DNA of 49,456 nt from Zopfochytrium polystomum (taxonomy: Eukaryota > Chytridiomycota > Chytridiomycetes > Chytridiales > Chytridiaceae): NCBI GenBank assembly GCA_025765615.1, contig JAIVFJ010000396.1, positions 1-49,456 on the forward strand. The letters are read 5' to 3'. The position numbers and the translations under genes are program-made. The notes beneath the pieces were generated by a model that saw only the letters and a program-made list of their open reading frames with translations, was not told the origin of the DNA and searched no databases. The first letter of the stretch is position 1. Each line of letters opens with the position of its first letter. This document shows positions 31,730 through 43,312 of the stretch, piece after piece.

Positions 31730-34700
31730 TCACTGCTGCCGGTCCGAGTTGACCAGCGTCCTCAGCGACGCGCCAGAGGCTGACGACGCGGACGCAAAGC
31801 CCGAGACGCTGCTGTGTGGTGATGCGACGGCCGACGTGGGGCTCTGCGGCGAGACGACGACGACAACGGGGGGAGGCGGCGGGGGCGGGCTGGTGGTGGC
31901 GGAGTGGGGCGACGCGGTGCTGCTGCTGCTGCTGCTGCTGGAGGTGGTGTTGGGGTCTTCCTCGCTGTAAGGCGGCGGGCTGACAAACTCGACGCCGCAC
32001 TCTTCGCACGCGGTTTCGTTCGGGCCGTGACGGTGGTGGTGGTGGTGGTGAGCACTCCGGCCCTGGGCTGCGGCGGCGGCGGCGCCGGCAACGACCGACG
32101 GGGCCAGCGGCAGCACGACGATCTCTGCCTCGCCAGGGATGGATTCGGGCAGCGAGGGGAGGATCTCGCACGCGGCGACGTCTTCAACGGCGCAGTTTTC
32201 GTCGCGGCATTCTTCGGGGTCGTTGCCGTGGTGGTGGTGGTGGTGGTGGCGGTGCTCGATGACGACGGGGGTGGCTTCGCCGTTCTCGACGGTGGCGGGC
32301 GTGCCGGGCGGCGGGGACACGGGTATGGCGATAACGTCGCAGTGGAAGTGGACGCTCTCGTGCTCCGGGTCGTCGGAGTCGTGGTCGTGGTCGTGATGGA
32401 CGTTTCCGATGTGGTAGTGGAACTCGTGGCCGCGGATGCGGCCGCTAAGGGGACCCCGGATGGACGTGACGTTGTTGTTGTCCTCTTCGTCAGAGTCGCT
32501 GAGCATGCCGCAGGTGGTGGTGTCGTGGACGCTGCTGGCGTACGCCGCTTCGTCTTCCTCGCCGTCGCTCACGTACAGCGGGAGAGGATCGACCTCGCCG
32601 CCTTCCTCCAACGCGCCATAATCACCGCGACCGTCCCCGCTATCGGGGAACAGTAGCGAGTGCAGAAGCATCGCGAGGCCGCACGCGCAGGCAACCACAA
32701 TGACAGCGGTAACGACGCCGACGCCAAGACCGATCAGCGCGAGCAGTGTCCAAAGTGGCCACCAGCCCTCCTCGGCTCCGCCGTCGTCGCCACCATCACC
32801 GTCGCCAGGATTAGGGGGCGGCACAGGATCGTTACCCCCTTCGTCATCTCGATCGCCGCCGGCACCAGGCAGCCAGGGTGCGATGCCGACAGCCTCTTCC
32901 CGGACGACAACGTCCACAACGAACGAGACAGCGCTCGGATCCCAAACGCCATCGCCGTCGAGCGTGTCCGCTTCACCTAACGTGCTGACGTCGCCGTCTG
33001 TAGAGGTTTGAGGCCGAGCCTGCAATCGGATAAGCGACCACGTTGAACCCTGAGGGCCTTCCACAACTGCGACCGGCCGCCCGCTTCCTCCTTCCATGCC
33101 AGGAAGCACAGCTGGCGACGAAATCAGCAAATACGCCACTTCGACGCGCGGCTGCTGATTTCTATCAGGGAAGACAAACCGACAGGTAACCCCGGCTTGA
33201 CCTCCTTTGCTGGTTTTGTCTTTGAGAACAGACACGCTGTGGTTTAGATACATCGGGCAGTGAGAGTGCGGTGGCAGCTCAGTGGTGGGATCGCTGTCGG
33301 AAGACGTTGGTGGAACGGGAACGGTGACGAGAGAGTTTGGCGTCCACACCGGCAGTACACTATCGGGAAGCTCGTAGCCGACCAAGTGAATATCCATATT
33401 GACAGATCCTGCACACGTGGGAGCCTTCCAAATTGAATGTGGAGCTAAAGGAGAAAAGTTTCAGACACGAAGAAAGGGCAAAACAAATTCAGAAAACGAC
33501 GCAATTTACCATGGAAAATAATGAAATACACGTCTGAAGGGACACCAGTGAGGTTGTACTGCCCTTCCGCAGATGTGAATCTCGTAATCAAAAGATTTGC
33601 AGGCGGAACGAGACCCGCTTTCCAGATACGGAAAGCAGCGGCACTCCGCAGAATCACAACGTCTGGTTCTCCTCGTTCAAAGTCCCATTCAATGTTGACC
33701 CATGCCCCTTTCAAAACTTGATAACGGAATACTGATGTTGGGGACGCCGTGTGCGTCGCACCCACGTCGGGATCGCCCCACTCGGGGACATCCGGAAGGT
33801 CGTCGGGACCAGAGTAGCCCGAAGGGTAGTCGAGCTTCATCTTGACGGTTCGTTTTGTAGAAACAGTGGGGACAAGGCGTGGAAGATAGTCGAGGAGCAT
33901 GTATGCGTGGGCGATGTCCGCGTTCTTCGAGTGGTTGGTCTTGTCGTGGAGCGCCGTTGCCGGTTCGCCGCGGTGATACGAGGGAAGCAGCCACGACGCG
34001 TGCACGTCGACGTGCGACAAGATGGGCGCACGCAAAGGAACCAGTCGCCGCTCGGACCCGGCGAGAAGAAAAGTGCGCTGTCCGTCGTCCACATCGCCGG
34101 GCCACAAGACAGCGAGGCTGACGAAAAAGAGCGTTGCCAGGACTGCCAACGGCACAAGCCACCTTTGATTTGATTTTTGGACAAGTCAAACAGAGGGTGC
34201 GGCAAAAGACAAGGCTAAAGGTATCTGTCGCTTACCAATGAGAGTACTCATCATCGCCTGAGTCTGGGTCCGTCGACATCATTTCAACGCCGCCAAGTCC
34301 AGGGGTGCCCGATCTAGTGCCCGCACTCGACATGAGCGGGGGTCGTTTCGTCGGTCATGGGAAGGATGGGCGTGAGAAGTGCAGACGAGTGGTGGCCCCT
34401 GGATATCACCGACGGTGGCGCTGAGCCAGAGAACAAACCAGGGTTTGTTGATGGAGTGAGGATGCTGCCGTAAGATGTAACGCGCCGCGGAATACGAAGA
34501 GAGTCCCCTCCCGACGGTAAGGAGGGAGAGAGAGGAATCTTTGACGGCAGTGGAGGAGCGGAGGGCGACGATGGGGTGGAAGCAACGACGGGTCGTTCGA
34601 AGTGGGGTACAACGATGCGAAGAAGATTGGGACGGCTGGATGATCCACCAGTGCCAGCTGGAGACGCAGAGGAAGAGGAAGAAGCCAACGGTGCTGATAA

Positions 34701-35140
34701 AGATGAAGATGAAGAAGATGATGGTGATGATGATGATGCTAACGACGACGACGATGTGGACGCAGATGAGGCCAACGCAGCTGGAAAAGGAGGATTGCTT
34801 GATTGGGTGGCTGGTTCCGACTGGGTCCGACCACGAGGGTTCAGGGAGGACCGCGAGGTACGTGGGCGGATCGCCGAAGCCGGTGATATTATTGACGGAG
34901 TGGGCGGCGCAGCGTGGGTGGCTGCAGTTGCCATCATGGAATCCGAAGGGCCCAAGGAAAACGAGACAACCGAGGGAGTGAACAAGGGGGTTGATGATGC
35001 AGTCGGTGGTGCAGAAGCAGGCGACGGCAACGCCTCAAACAAGGACGACGGCAGAAGCATCGTCGGCAGGACTTGAGTTTGCGGGTGAAGAAGGTGCTGG
35101 CGGACGATTTGGGACGCAGGCAGGATCGAATGCGAGGAGG

Positions 35141-35180
<40 letters not shown>

Positions 35181-35315
35181 GGAGGAGGATGAGGAGGAGG
35201 AGGAGGAGGAGGAGGAGGAGGACGCGCCGGCAGACGATGGTGGAGGCGGGGACGGCTGCGTTGTTGCAAGGACCTCTTCATGTTCCGGCGGCGGCGCCGC
35301 TGGATCCGTCGCCAT
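31730..35315 (-). CDS. Membrane protein with His-rich cytoplasmic tail and Ser-rich N-terminus (one frame break)
   Basis: Exons 35315-34236, 34162-33510 and 33444-31730 join by 73- and 65-nt GT-AG introns to roughly 1150 residues. Exon 1 (from MATDPAAPPPEHEE) is a disordered Ser/Pro region. One extra base near 34316 (GGG before CACTAG) breaks the frame just before TRSGTPGLGGVEMMSTD. An alternative is a separate gene starting at that MM. Next come a signal anchor (WWLVPLAVLATLFFVSLAVLW), a beta-rich extracellular part with NHS/NLT sites, a second TM (LWTLLALIGLGVGVVTAVIV, then VACACGLAMLL) and an acidic cytoplasmic tail. The tail holds three His clusters (HHDHDHD; HRHHHHHHHGN; HHHHHHRHG), two with nearby CxxC or EEC cysteines, and a PPPY motif that WW-domain (Nedd4-type) ligases bind. 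Function unknown; metal binding is inferred. Confidence 0.7.
35142..35224. repeat. GAT/GAG trinucleotide repeat in coding sequence
   Basis: About 28 GAT and GAG units on the plus strand encode a run of about 30 Ser on the minus strand in the N-terminal region of the membrane protein. Shadow frames read as poly-Asp/Glu or poly-His. Confidence 0.9.
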
Positions 35316-35638
35316 TTTGGAGTGTGAAGCTGTTGTCTTGTCTAGTCTCTCTCTCTCTCTTCCTCCCTCTTTATTTATTTTGCTTTGCTTTTGTCAAAAC
35401 GAAAAATAGCACCATAAAAAAAAAATCAGAATTCCATCTGAGATGAAAATAAGATATATTCAACAACACTGTGTTCACGTGACCGTACTCGGAGTTCCAG
35501 CACCCAAATTGGCACGCCCCACGAAGGCTTCTTCTTATAGGCAGCGGGCGGGCGTAACAAACAATAATATCCGCCTTGGCTGCGGAAGGAGGACTTCGGG
35601 GCACGCACGCACGTATTTATAATTACACAACTCCCACA

Positions 35639-35727
35639 CTCACACACACACACACACACACACACACTCTCTCTCTCTCACTCTCTCTCTCTCTCTCTCA
35701 CTCTCTCTCTTTCTCAATCTCTCACAC
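35639..35727. repeat. CA then CT microsatellite
   Basis: Perfect CA units followed by CT units with CA interruptions. Confidence 0.95.
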
Positions 35728-36483
35728 TCGCACTTCTTATGGTTGTTGCTGTCGCCTTCCGTCATCACGATGGTGTGTTTCCCTGGCCAGAACGATAGGA
35801 TTGCCCACATGGTTGTTTGCGAATTCCAAACAATTCAATCCTTCCCACTGGCTTTTGCGACTTCTTCCTGCTGTATTCCGCCGCCTCCGCCACCGCAAAT
35901 CCTTCGCCGAAACCCCCGCGCGTCGTACTCTTTCCCGCGGGACCCGCGACCGCCGCCTTGGAGGACGCCCCCCCCCCTCGGCCACGAACTGCCGCGGGAA
36001 GCCCTAGCGAGACAGACACATTGTCAAAACTTCCCAAAGGTCGGCCTTGCAGGCGAGCGCGTTGGATTGGCGACATGCTCTGGGTGGTGAGGAAATGTGA
36101 GCCGACGCGTGGCGTGTCGAACTTGTCGGTGCGATACCTAATTGGGCACAAACCGCAATTAACTACTGGTTCGCTTTCGATGCAAAAGATATTGAGAGGC
36201 GGGGCGCCCATCCTGCTTCTGGCCGAAACAACCGAGCTCCGCTCCGCATGAAACCGATCGACACAAGGGACCCGCGCGAAGCCGCTTTCACTACCGGAAA
36301 GAGGCGTCGTCTGCAAGATGGAACCAAACACGAACACCTACATTGACTTCGCCAAGCTGGAGGTTAATTCCTGCTGGATTGAACACTTTTTCCGTGTCAA
36401 ATCCGCTTCCAACAAAGTAGAAAAGTAATCGAATAAGTTACTTAAGAATAGGGAGAACGAACGAAAATTTGCCGAGCGGGAAG

Positions 36484-36590
36484 ACCGACACTCAGACAGA
36501 GAGGACAGACAGACAAGCAGACAGACAGACAGACAGACAGACAGAGAGACAGAAAGACCGACAGGCAGACAGACCGACAGACAGACAGAC
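36484..36590. repeat. GACA tetranucleotide microsatellite
   Basis: More than 20 GACA units with scattered substitutions. Confidence 0.95.
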
Positions 36591-36854
36591 TAAGGGAATA
36601 TCACCAAAAATAGGCGCCTCGGCGGCATTCTACATTCAACCACCACCCGCAGCGCAGCTTGACGTGCACACCAATCTCCACTTTCCCAAACAACACCCAG
36701 CTCTTCTCGAGCGCAGGCAGGCACACACACACACACACACACGCACGTACGTACCTACGCACAAAAGTACGAGCAGCAGCAGATCGAGCTTCCATCTCCC
36801 ACTGTTTCCCTTTCTTTGCGGGCGGTCTCAGATCGCACATAATCTGCGAGCGTA

Positions 36855-37268
36855 ATGCCGCCGTCGCCACCCCCATCCCCACAGTCCCCACAATCCCCAC
36901 CGCCGTCGGCTAAGCCCCACGATGTGCAACCGCCTCCCGTCGACACGGTCGCCGCCCCTCCCTCCCGTCTCCGTTCGCGATCCCGCAATCACGGCCGAGG
37001 CAGTGACGTCTGGGGAATCGGCCGGCGCACCAAGCCCGAAGGAAGGCTCGCCCGCAGCTCCTGCTCCAGCCAAGCGACCCGCTTGCGAAAAAACCAAACT
37101 ACTTTGCCTCAAGGGCCTTCATCAACGTCGTCAAAGGTATGTGCACTCTGGCGGGGTTTTCTTCTCCCGTTTCTTCCAGCTTTTGCATGGAGGACCTGAC
37201 TGTCCTTTTTTGCACCCACCGCATCCATCATATCCTCTTCCAGCCTCCATTGCGGTGAGCACAAAGTG

Positions 37269-37302
<34 letters not shown>

Positions 37303-40300
37303 CAGCTGCAGCAATTTCTAAACTCCTCAACATCAACCAGTACGTTCTCGCTTTCGCCTGGATCTTTTGGGATAAAACCGGCACCCTTTTCCAATCGCGG
37401 ACACTGTCGAACATTGCGCTGGCAGTTATTGTCATTTCACCGTAAGTGTTTTCCATGCTCCTCGCGTCGGTGCGGACAGCACCCCGAAAGCCACACAGCC
37501 TTAACCCAAACACTTTCCAGCGCTAAGACTGTCGGCAATTTTCTTGACCTCACGTTCCTAGGCGTCGTAGCGATCTGCGTCGGAGCACTCGCATGGACTC
37601 TGATCAATCTCATTGCCGGCACGTCGTACGCGGGCATGGCTGTCCTTTTTTTCCTCAGCGTGTACATCTTTTCCTATCTTCGGAGCTTGACAGAAAGGAA
37701 CTTTGCTATCGGCGTCATTGGCCCGTTTTTCTCCTTCCTCGCATGTGCCTCGGCCGCGGGTTTGAGTGGAGCCAACACGAGTGAGTTGCATGTCCACCCC
37801 CACCTTTTCGCAGTCGCCCGGGCTAATCTCACCGATTCTCATCAGCAAACGGACAGGTATTTGACAGCAACTACCTGCTCAACGTGATCTACTCGTTCCT
37901 TCTGGGAACTGGCATCTCCCTCGCCGTCAACATCTTGATATTCCCGGGAATTCGCCGAGCCCGCGTTCCGGAGAAAGCTGGGCGAAACGCTAAACTCTCT
38001 CTCGGACCTCCTCGTCCTCAGCATCCGGCCGTTTGCGCTCGGCCCGGCGCACTTCAACGACGCCGACAGCATGTTGAACCGCGCGACGGCCGTCGCGACA
38101 CTGCGGGCAAACCTGTCCGCGCTATCAAAGTGCCTGGCGGAGACGCGGGCGGAGGTGACGTACTCGCGGTTCTCGCAGGAGGACCGCGAGGAGATGGTGG
38201 AGCACGTGTCGGCGATGGCGGCGCAGCTGTTTGCACTCGAGACGGCGTTCAAGGACGGCATGTCGGTGCCGATGGTGGCGGAGGGCGCGGTGCGGTTCAA
38301 GGAGTCGTTTTCAAAAGTCGTCGAGTCGTCGCTGCTGCGGATCGAGGAGAGCTGCTGTCGGATGATTTCGACGTGCAAGATTGAGATTGTCGGGCGGCGC
38401 CTGGCCGGGGCTGTTGGCATGGAGCAGGATCTGGAATCGGCAGCGACCGCTGGCGCTGCGACGACCGAAAGGATCCAAGAGGATCTCCTTGCTATCGTTC
38501 AGCGCCAGCGAGAACTGATGCAAAGGGGCGTCGTCGAAAATGTGTCGCATCCTTTGAAGCCAGAGGACGACAAGGACTTGCTCGATCGCCATAGTGTAGC
38601 CTACGAGGCTGTAACGCAGGTCAACTTTTTCGGTTGTGCGCTGCGCGAGGCAAGTAATCGAATGTGTTCTTGCTAACGTACAAGAATTTTTCTCACAATG
38701 ATCGTTGTTCCCGACTGTGTAGCTGTCGTTGGAGCTTGGGCAACTGCATGCTCTCGCCACAGACACTTCTCGAGCCCACCGCGTTCGCCTTCACCTCCCC
38801 CACTTTTTGCCCTCATTCTTGCATCCACTGGTCCTCGAAAAAGGGCCGCTGCGTCGAAGCGGGCAGCACAAGCCGCCGCCGAAGCTTCTGCTGGCGCTAC
38901 CTTCCGAAGCGTGCTCCGACAGCTCTCCAAATTTTTCCTGTCGAAGCAATCCATTTTCGCGCTCAAGTGTGCGATCGCCGTGGAGACGTACCTGCTATTT
39001 CTTTTAACGAGCGGTTATGTGTCACACCTTTTTCCTGAATGGCACGACCAGAGATACCCCATCTAACCCCATTTTCGCCCCCCCCACCCCCCCCCCCCCC
39101 CCCCCTAATAGGCACGGTGTACAGCAACATGGTACCTCTCAAGCAACGTGATCACCTTGCTTGTAGCCGTCACACCCTGGGTCGGTCAGACCAACATCGC
39201 CCTCTTCGTCAACCTTATCGGCTCCTTCCTCGGTCAGCTGTGGGCTTACGTGTCGATCGTCGCGTGGGGCACGGGGCCAAACGCCCTTGGCGCGTGCGGC
39301 GGGTGGGGATGCAACGGCGGGAACGTGTGGCTGCCGCGCCTCGGGCTCGGCATCATGGCGTTCGTGTTTGCGCTTCCGATGGAGCACGTCTACACAAACA
39401 CTCGCATGGCGCCGCTGGGCCTTTTGGCCCTCCTTTCGTTCTCGGGGGTGAGTGTGTTTACCAACTTTTTCGTCGATTTCGACTACTTACACCGCCCGTC
39501 CGTCCAATGGTTCACAGGGTATTATCGGTCCCCTACCTTAATCGCGCAAACCCTCTTTACGATGCCCCGGCTACTCGCCTTTACAAATCGGTGGCGGTGC
39601 TTTCCGTCGTTCTCACGTTTGCCATGGTTTTGCAACTGTGAGTGACAGTTCTGGAGCTGGACAAACTCAATATTCTTGCTTACTCCCTACCGGCTCTAGC
39701 ATTCTCTACCCGAACCTCGCGCGGCAAAACCTCCGCGCCGCTGTCTCGCGCAGCCTCCAAGGGCTCTCCGGTACAACACGCTGATCTTCGACATTGCCTT
39801 TTCCGGCGCCGCGACACGGACGAACGTGCCGCCGCCCAACGTGGCCAAGAATCTGACGCAGCTACGGCGCACGCTGCTCACGTTGCAGGCGCTGCTGCAG
39901 TCGCTGCCGCCGCTGCTGGTGTTTTCGTCGGCGGAGATCCGGCTGGAAGCCAAGTTCCCAAAGGCGGACTACGCCGAGTTGGTGGAGCGGATGGGGCGGA
40001 TCTTGGATTACCTGGCGTCGGCGGCGACGAGCTTGAGGGGCAAGGGGTTTGGCAGGGAGTTTGGGTTGTATGCGATCGCGTCGGCGGAGCTGGTTGCGGC
40101 GAGGAAGCAGCTGTTTTCGGCGACTCGGTGAGCGCCCCAGTCTTCTCACAGCGGCGTTCTTGGACTGATCTTTTTTTTTTTGCCCTCCTCTTTACCTCCT
40201 CCCCATCTTGCGCCTCCCCCAGCCTGCTCTTTTTCGTCTTTGCCTCGGCGATCCAAAACAAGGACCCGCTGCCGAGCGAGATTCCGGCGCTGGTGCCGCT

Positions 40301-40772
40301 GCGGAACCAAGTGTTTCGCAGCTACCACCAGGTCGCGCGGGACCTGTTGGAGACGGCGAGGCGGGGAGCGGGAGGAAGCGTCGTTCGATCCGGACACGAC
40401 GGTGCTCGGCGACCTCTGAGAGCGGGGACGCAGGGCAGGTTGCGGTGGTGGGCAAGGGCACGCGGTTGCGGATGGACGAGGGTGATGGAGAGCGAGGAGT
40501 GGATGCAGTTCTTGTCGTTTTCGCTGGCGATGCGGTTGCGTAAGTTGTCGCGTGGTTCTCTTTCTTTTTTGTTTTGTGGAAAACATCTCACACGCCTAAA
40601 ACTTCCCCGTACATCACTCTCTCTGCCGCCCCCCTTCGGACTCCGAAACAAAACAGTCGCTGTGGAGCTGGACAAGCTCGGCGAGGCGGTGCGGCGGATC
40701 GTCGGGTCCGAGGACCCGGCGGACTGGTTCGACGAGGACGACGCCGAGACGATCGCGACGGGCGCCGTCTGA
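36855..40772 (+). CDS. FUSC/Bre4-type aromatic-acid-exporter-like membrane protein, with frame breaks
   Basis: About ten exons, with acceptors or donors at 37137/37303, 37442/37521, 37781/37846, 38650/38723, 39448/39518, 39638/39700, 40128/40223 and 40540/40657; the join near 39060-39110 is unclear. A Pro-rich start leads to the first half with about six TM segments (INQYVLAFAWIFWDKTGTLF; LALAVIVISP; LGVVAICVGALAWTLINLI; LLNVIYSFLLGTGISLAVNI), a cytosolic helical domain (EFAEPAFRRKLGETL onward), the second TM half (VITLLVAVTPWVGQTNIALF; SVAVLSVVLTFAMVLQLILY) and an acidic tail. This order matches fungal FUSC transporters. Frame breaks appear near 36990, 37060, 37945 (GGG for GG), 38790 and 39760, and near 40370-40480. 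Consensus errors or a decaying gene are both possible. The 38650 donor reads GCAAGT, a GC-AG intron. Confidence 0.65.
37271..37300. repeat. Poly(T) run serving as polypyrimidine tract
   Basis: About 30 T directly before the AG at 37301-37302, the acceptor of the second FUSC exon. Confidence 0.85.
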
Positions 40773-41317
40773 AAAAGTTCACGGCGAATTCCTTCTCTCT
40801 TTGTTTTTCTCCAAGCGTATGATGTATGAGACGGCATCGTTCCTCTCTCTCTCTCTCTCTCTTTCCCGCTCTCTCTCGCTCTCTTTCTCTTTCTCTCTTT
40901 CTCTTTCTCTCTTTCTCTTTCTCTCTTCTATCAAGTTCTCTCTTCTATCAAGTCAGAGCTCCCTTTGTGTTCTTCTACCTCCCCATTATAAAGTGCTCGG
41001 CACCGTCAAGTGCGGGGCCCCAGTCTACCTTTGACTTTTCCTTTTTTTCTTTCTCTTTCAGTCTCCCGTTTCCCTCCAAAAAAGACTGCGGAAAAGCACA
41101 AGCCCAACTCCTCTTTCGTAAAAAAAAGCAAATAAATATGCCTGTGCTTGCCGGCCTCTAAAACCACGGCACGCGCACGCATACTGGATTTCCGCGAAGG
41201 GTGTCAAATCGTTTGACACCGTCGCTTCGCCGTCGAGACTTACGTCCGTTTGTCGTTCGTCGGACGTTGGCTTTACAAATCGAACCCAAAAGACATTGTT
41301 TTTGCCGACTTGGTCCC
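40773..41317. other. Intergenic DNA with CT-rich repeat
   Basis: CT/CTTT microsatellite at about 40840-40927 and a duplicated CTCTCTTCTATCAAGT at 40923-40952. No coding is supported. It is the likely promoter of the ankyrin-like gene. Confidence 0.65.
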
Positions 41318-42376
41318 ATGAGCTTACTGATCGCGACGATGCCGCTTCCCCTCCCCGTTGCGAGCACCATCTGCGCGTACGCCCAGTCGCCGCGCGACGC
41401 CTTTATGATCGCCACCCTCCTGCGGCTGCACACCCGGCAGGCGGCCGACCTGCTCAGCCTCCACCGGCGGTCGCTCGACCGCGTCCGCTCCCCCGCCGCC
41501 CTCGACTTTCTCCTGCGCCACCTCCCACGCTCCACTCTCGACGACCTGCGGCGAAGCAACGGCGCCTCCCCGAGCAGCGCGCTGTACACTAATGACGCGA
41601 TCGACAAACACGCCCAGTCCCCCGACCTCCTCCAGTGGTGGAAGGACTCGGGCTTCGAGCTGAAATACTCGGAGAAGGCGCTCGACAACGCCGGAAGCGT
41701 CGAGATGCTCCAGTGGTGGAAGGACAGCGGCCTCCCGCTCAAGTACAGCGTCCGCGCGATAAACGTCGCGTCCCGGCGCGGCCGGGTCGACCTGCTGTGG
41801 TGGTGGAGAGACTGCGGGCTCGAGCTGAAGTACGACGAGGATGCCGTGAACTCGGCGAGCGCGAACGGAAGGGTGGACGTCCTGCGGTGGTGGAGGGACT
41901 GCGGGTTGACGGTGAAGTACGACAACTCTGCGACAAGGAGGGCGTCGCACTACGGTCACGTCGACGTGTTGCAGTGGTGGTGGAAGGACAGCGGTCTGGA
42001 ATTCAAATACGACGAGCGGTCGGTCGCTTGGATGCCCTGCTACCGCCGCACCGACCTGCTCAGGTGGAACAAGAAGGGCGGCGGCGGCGAGGTCCCGCTC
42101 GCCACCCCGACCGAGTCCGTGCGCGCAGCCGTCAGCCGCCGCAACGTGGCCTGCTTGCAGTGGTGGCGGGACAGCGGACTCGAGATCGACTGGCTCGCGG
42201 TGCCGCTAGCGGCCGCTGACGACGGCCAGGTCCTAAAATGGTGGGAGGCGTCGGGGCTGTTTGCGCTGTGGATGGCGCGCCAACCGGACGTTCGGAAAGC
42301 GTGCCAGCTCGGCATCGACCGCGCCTTTCTGACTGCAGTGGAGGAGTGGTGGCGTGAGCGTATGGCAAGTGCATGA
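41318..42376 (+). CDS. WW-type ankyrin-like repeat protein
   Basis: A single-exon protein of about 352 residues from ATG 41318 (in-frame alternatives at 41339 and a GTG at 41201). Residues 1-95 form a helical, possibly F-box-derived N-terminus (ATLLRLHTRQAADLLSLHRR). Then come seven or eight repeats of about 28-34 residues with consensus DLLQWWKDSGLELKYSEKA and a variable helix. Examples are EMLQWWKDSGLPLKYS, DLLWWWRDCGLELKYD, DVLRWWRDCGLTVKYD and CLQWWRDSGLEIDW. The paired-helix spacing fits ankyrin-like solenoids, and this tryptophan-rich variant is one I associate with large chytrid families. Presumably a protein-interaction scaffold; partners unknown. Confidence 0.82.
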   Translation: MSLLIATMPLPLPVASTICAYAQSPRDAFMIATLLRLHTRQAADLLSLHRRSLDRVRSPAALDFLLRHLPRSTLDDLRRSNGASPSSALYTNDAIDKHAQSPDLLQWWKDSGFELKYSEKALDNAGSVEMLQWWKDSGLPLKYSVRAINVASRRGRVDLLWWWRDCGLELKYDEDAVNSASANGRVDVLRWWRDCGLTVKYDNSATRRASHYGHVDVLQWWWKDSGLEFKYDERSVAWMPCYRRTDLLRWNKKGGGGEVPLATPTESVRAAVSRRNVACLQWWRDSGLEIDWLAVPLAAADDGQVLKWWEASGLFALWMARQPDVRKACQLGIDRAFLTAVEEWWRERMASA

Positions 42377-42700
42377 GGGGAGTCTTGAAGACTTCGCAGG
42401 ACCCGAAGTTGCGCTTCAATTCCTCATTTTTCAACCGATCGCTATTTCCATCATCATTCCCAATTCGTCTCATCGAGGATAACAACGTCTTCAACGTGGC
42501 GAGCACAAACAGGCACATCCGTTTGCTGCAGCTGGGGGAAAACAAGGTGGGGACAGCGAGTTTGCAACAAACCTTGCAGCTGGAAACCGCCTTGTCGATG
42601 ATGTGCTGCATTTGGTGGAGGGGTGGGATTTTGAGTCCCGTTCGTGCAATCACACCGTATGCAGGATTGTCACGACGCTGGGAGAAAAAACAAGAACTGG

Positions 42701-42736
<36 letters not shown>

Positions 42737-43312
42737 CAAGATTTTTACGTGCGGTTTTCGAAAGGGAACAGCAAAAATCGCTTTCTTTGCGGCACAGCGA
42801 TCCGGGACCCGCCAAGGATGCTCCCATAGATGCGCCCGGGTTACACCGCCTTTGCTGCAGGCGCCCGGTTTGCGATTGGAGACAGGGGGGTGGCTCATCT
42901 ATTGCGGAAGGGTTAGGTGCATGGCTTCACTTTCCTGTTTCATTTTCTTCTTTTTTTTTCGTCCCGTTCCTTCGTTTCTTGCCCTACTTTCTGTTTCTTG
43001 CCCCACACAGGCATCGTCCACATTGTTTTCTGTTCTTCACCCTTTTTTTTCTGTTTCTGCAATGATTGCGAGGCTGCACCACAGATTGGGCCTGCTGCCC
43101 TAGAAAAATGCAACATGTCCCATTTTCGTATTTGATGGAATTATGGAAGTTGGGCGTATTGGCTGTTTTTCAGGACGCGCCATTGATCAATGTGGCGCGC
43201 TGCTCTCCAAAAGCCCATTCAATGTGGAAAGTCGTTTTCATGGCGGCTGGTGTTTTCTGGAGCAAGTGAGCTAAACTGTGGGTGGCACTGACTTTTTTTT
43301 TTTGACCAGACT
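42377..43312. other. Intergenic DNA, no supported gene
   Basis: Contains an A-run of nearly 30 at 42702-42731 and T-rich tracts at 42946-42960 and 43290-43303. No convincing coding. Confidence 0.6.

Larger units (their letters stand above)
35316..36854. other. Intergenic DNA with microsatellites
   Basis: Should hold both divergent promoters (membrane protein minus, FUSC-type plus). It contains CA/CT repeats at 35639-35727 and GACA repeats at 36484-36590. Two overlapping opposite frames at 35.8-36.3 kb have no recognisable motif, and neither is accepted as a gene. Confidence 0.55.

Noticed and set aside
35765..36337. Overlapping long open frames on both strands (190 and 144 codons)
   Set aside because: Neither has a domain, splice pattern or convincing codon bias, and they mirror each other in GC-rich DNA. 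Treated as intergenic.
36484..36590. Regular GACA spacing considered as a CRISPR-like array
   Set aside because: The unit is four bases with no spacers. It is a microsatellite in a eukaryotic context.
34236..39800. Programmed ribosomal frameshifting as an explanation of the frame breaks
   Set aside because: Shifts occur in both directions, without a common slippery site or downstream structure.
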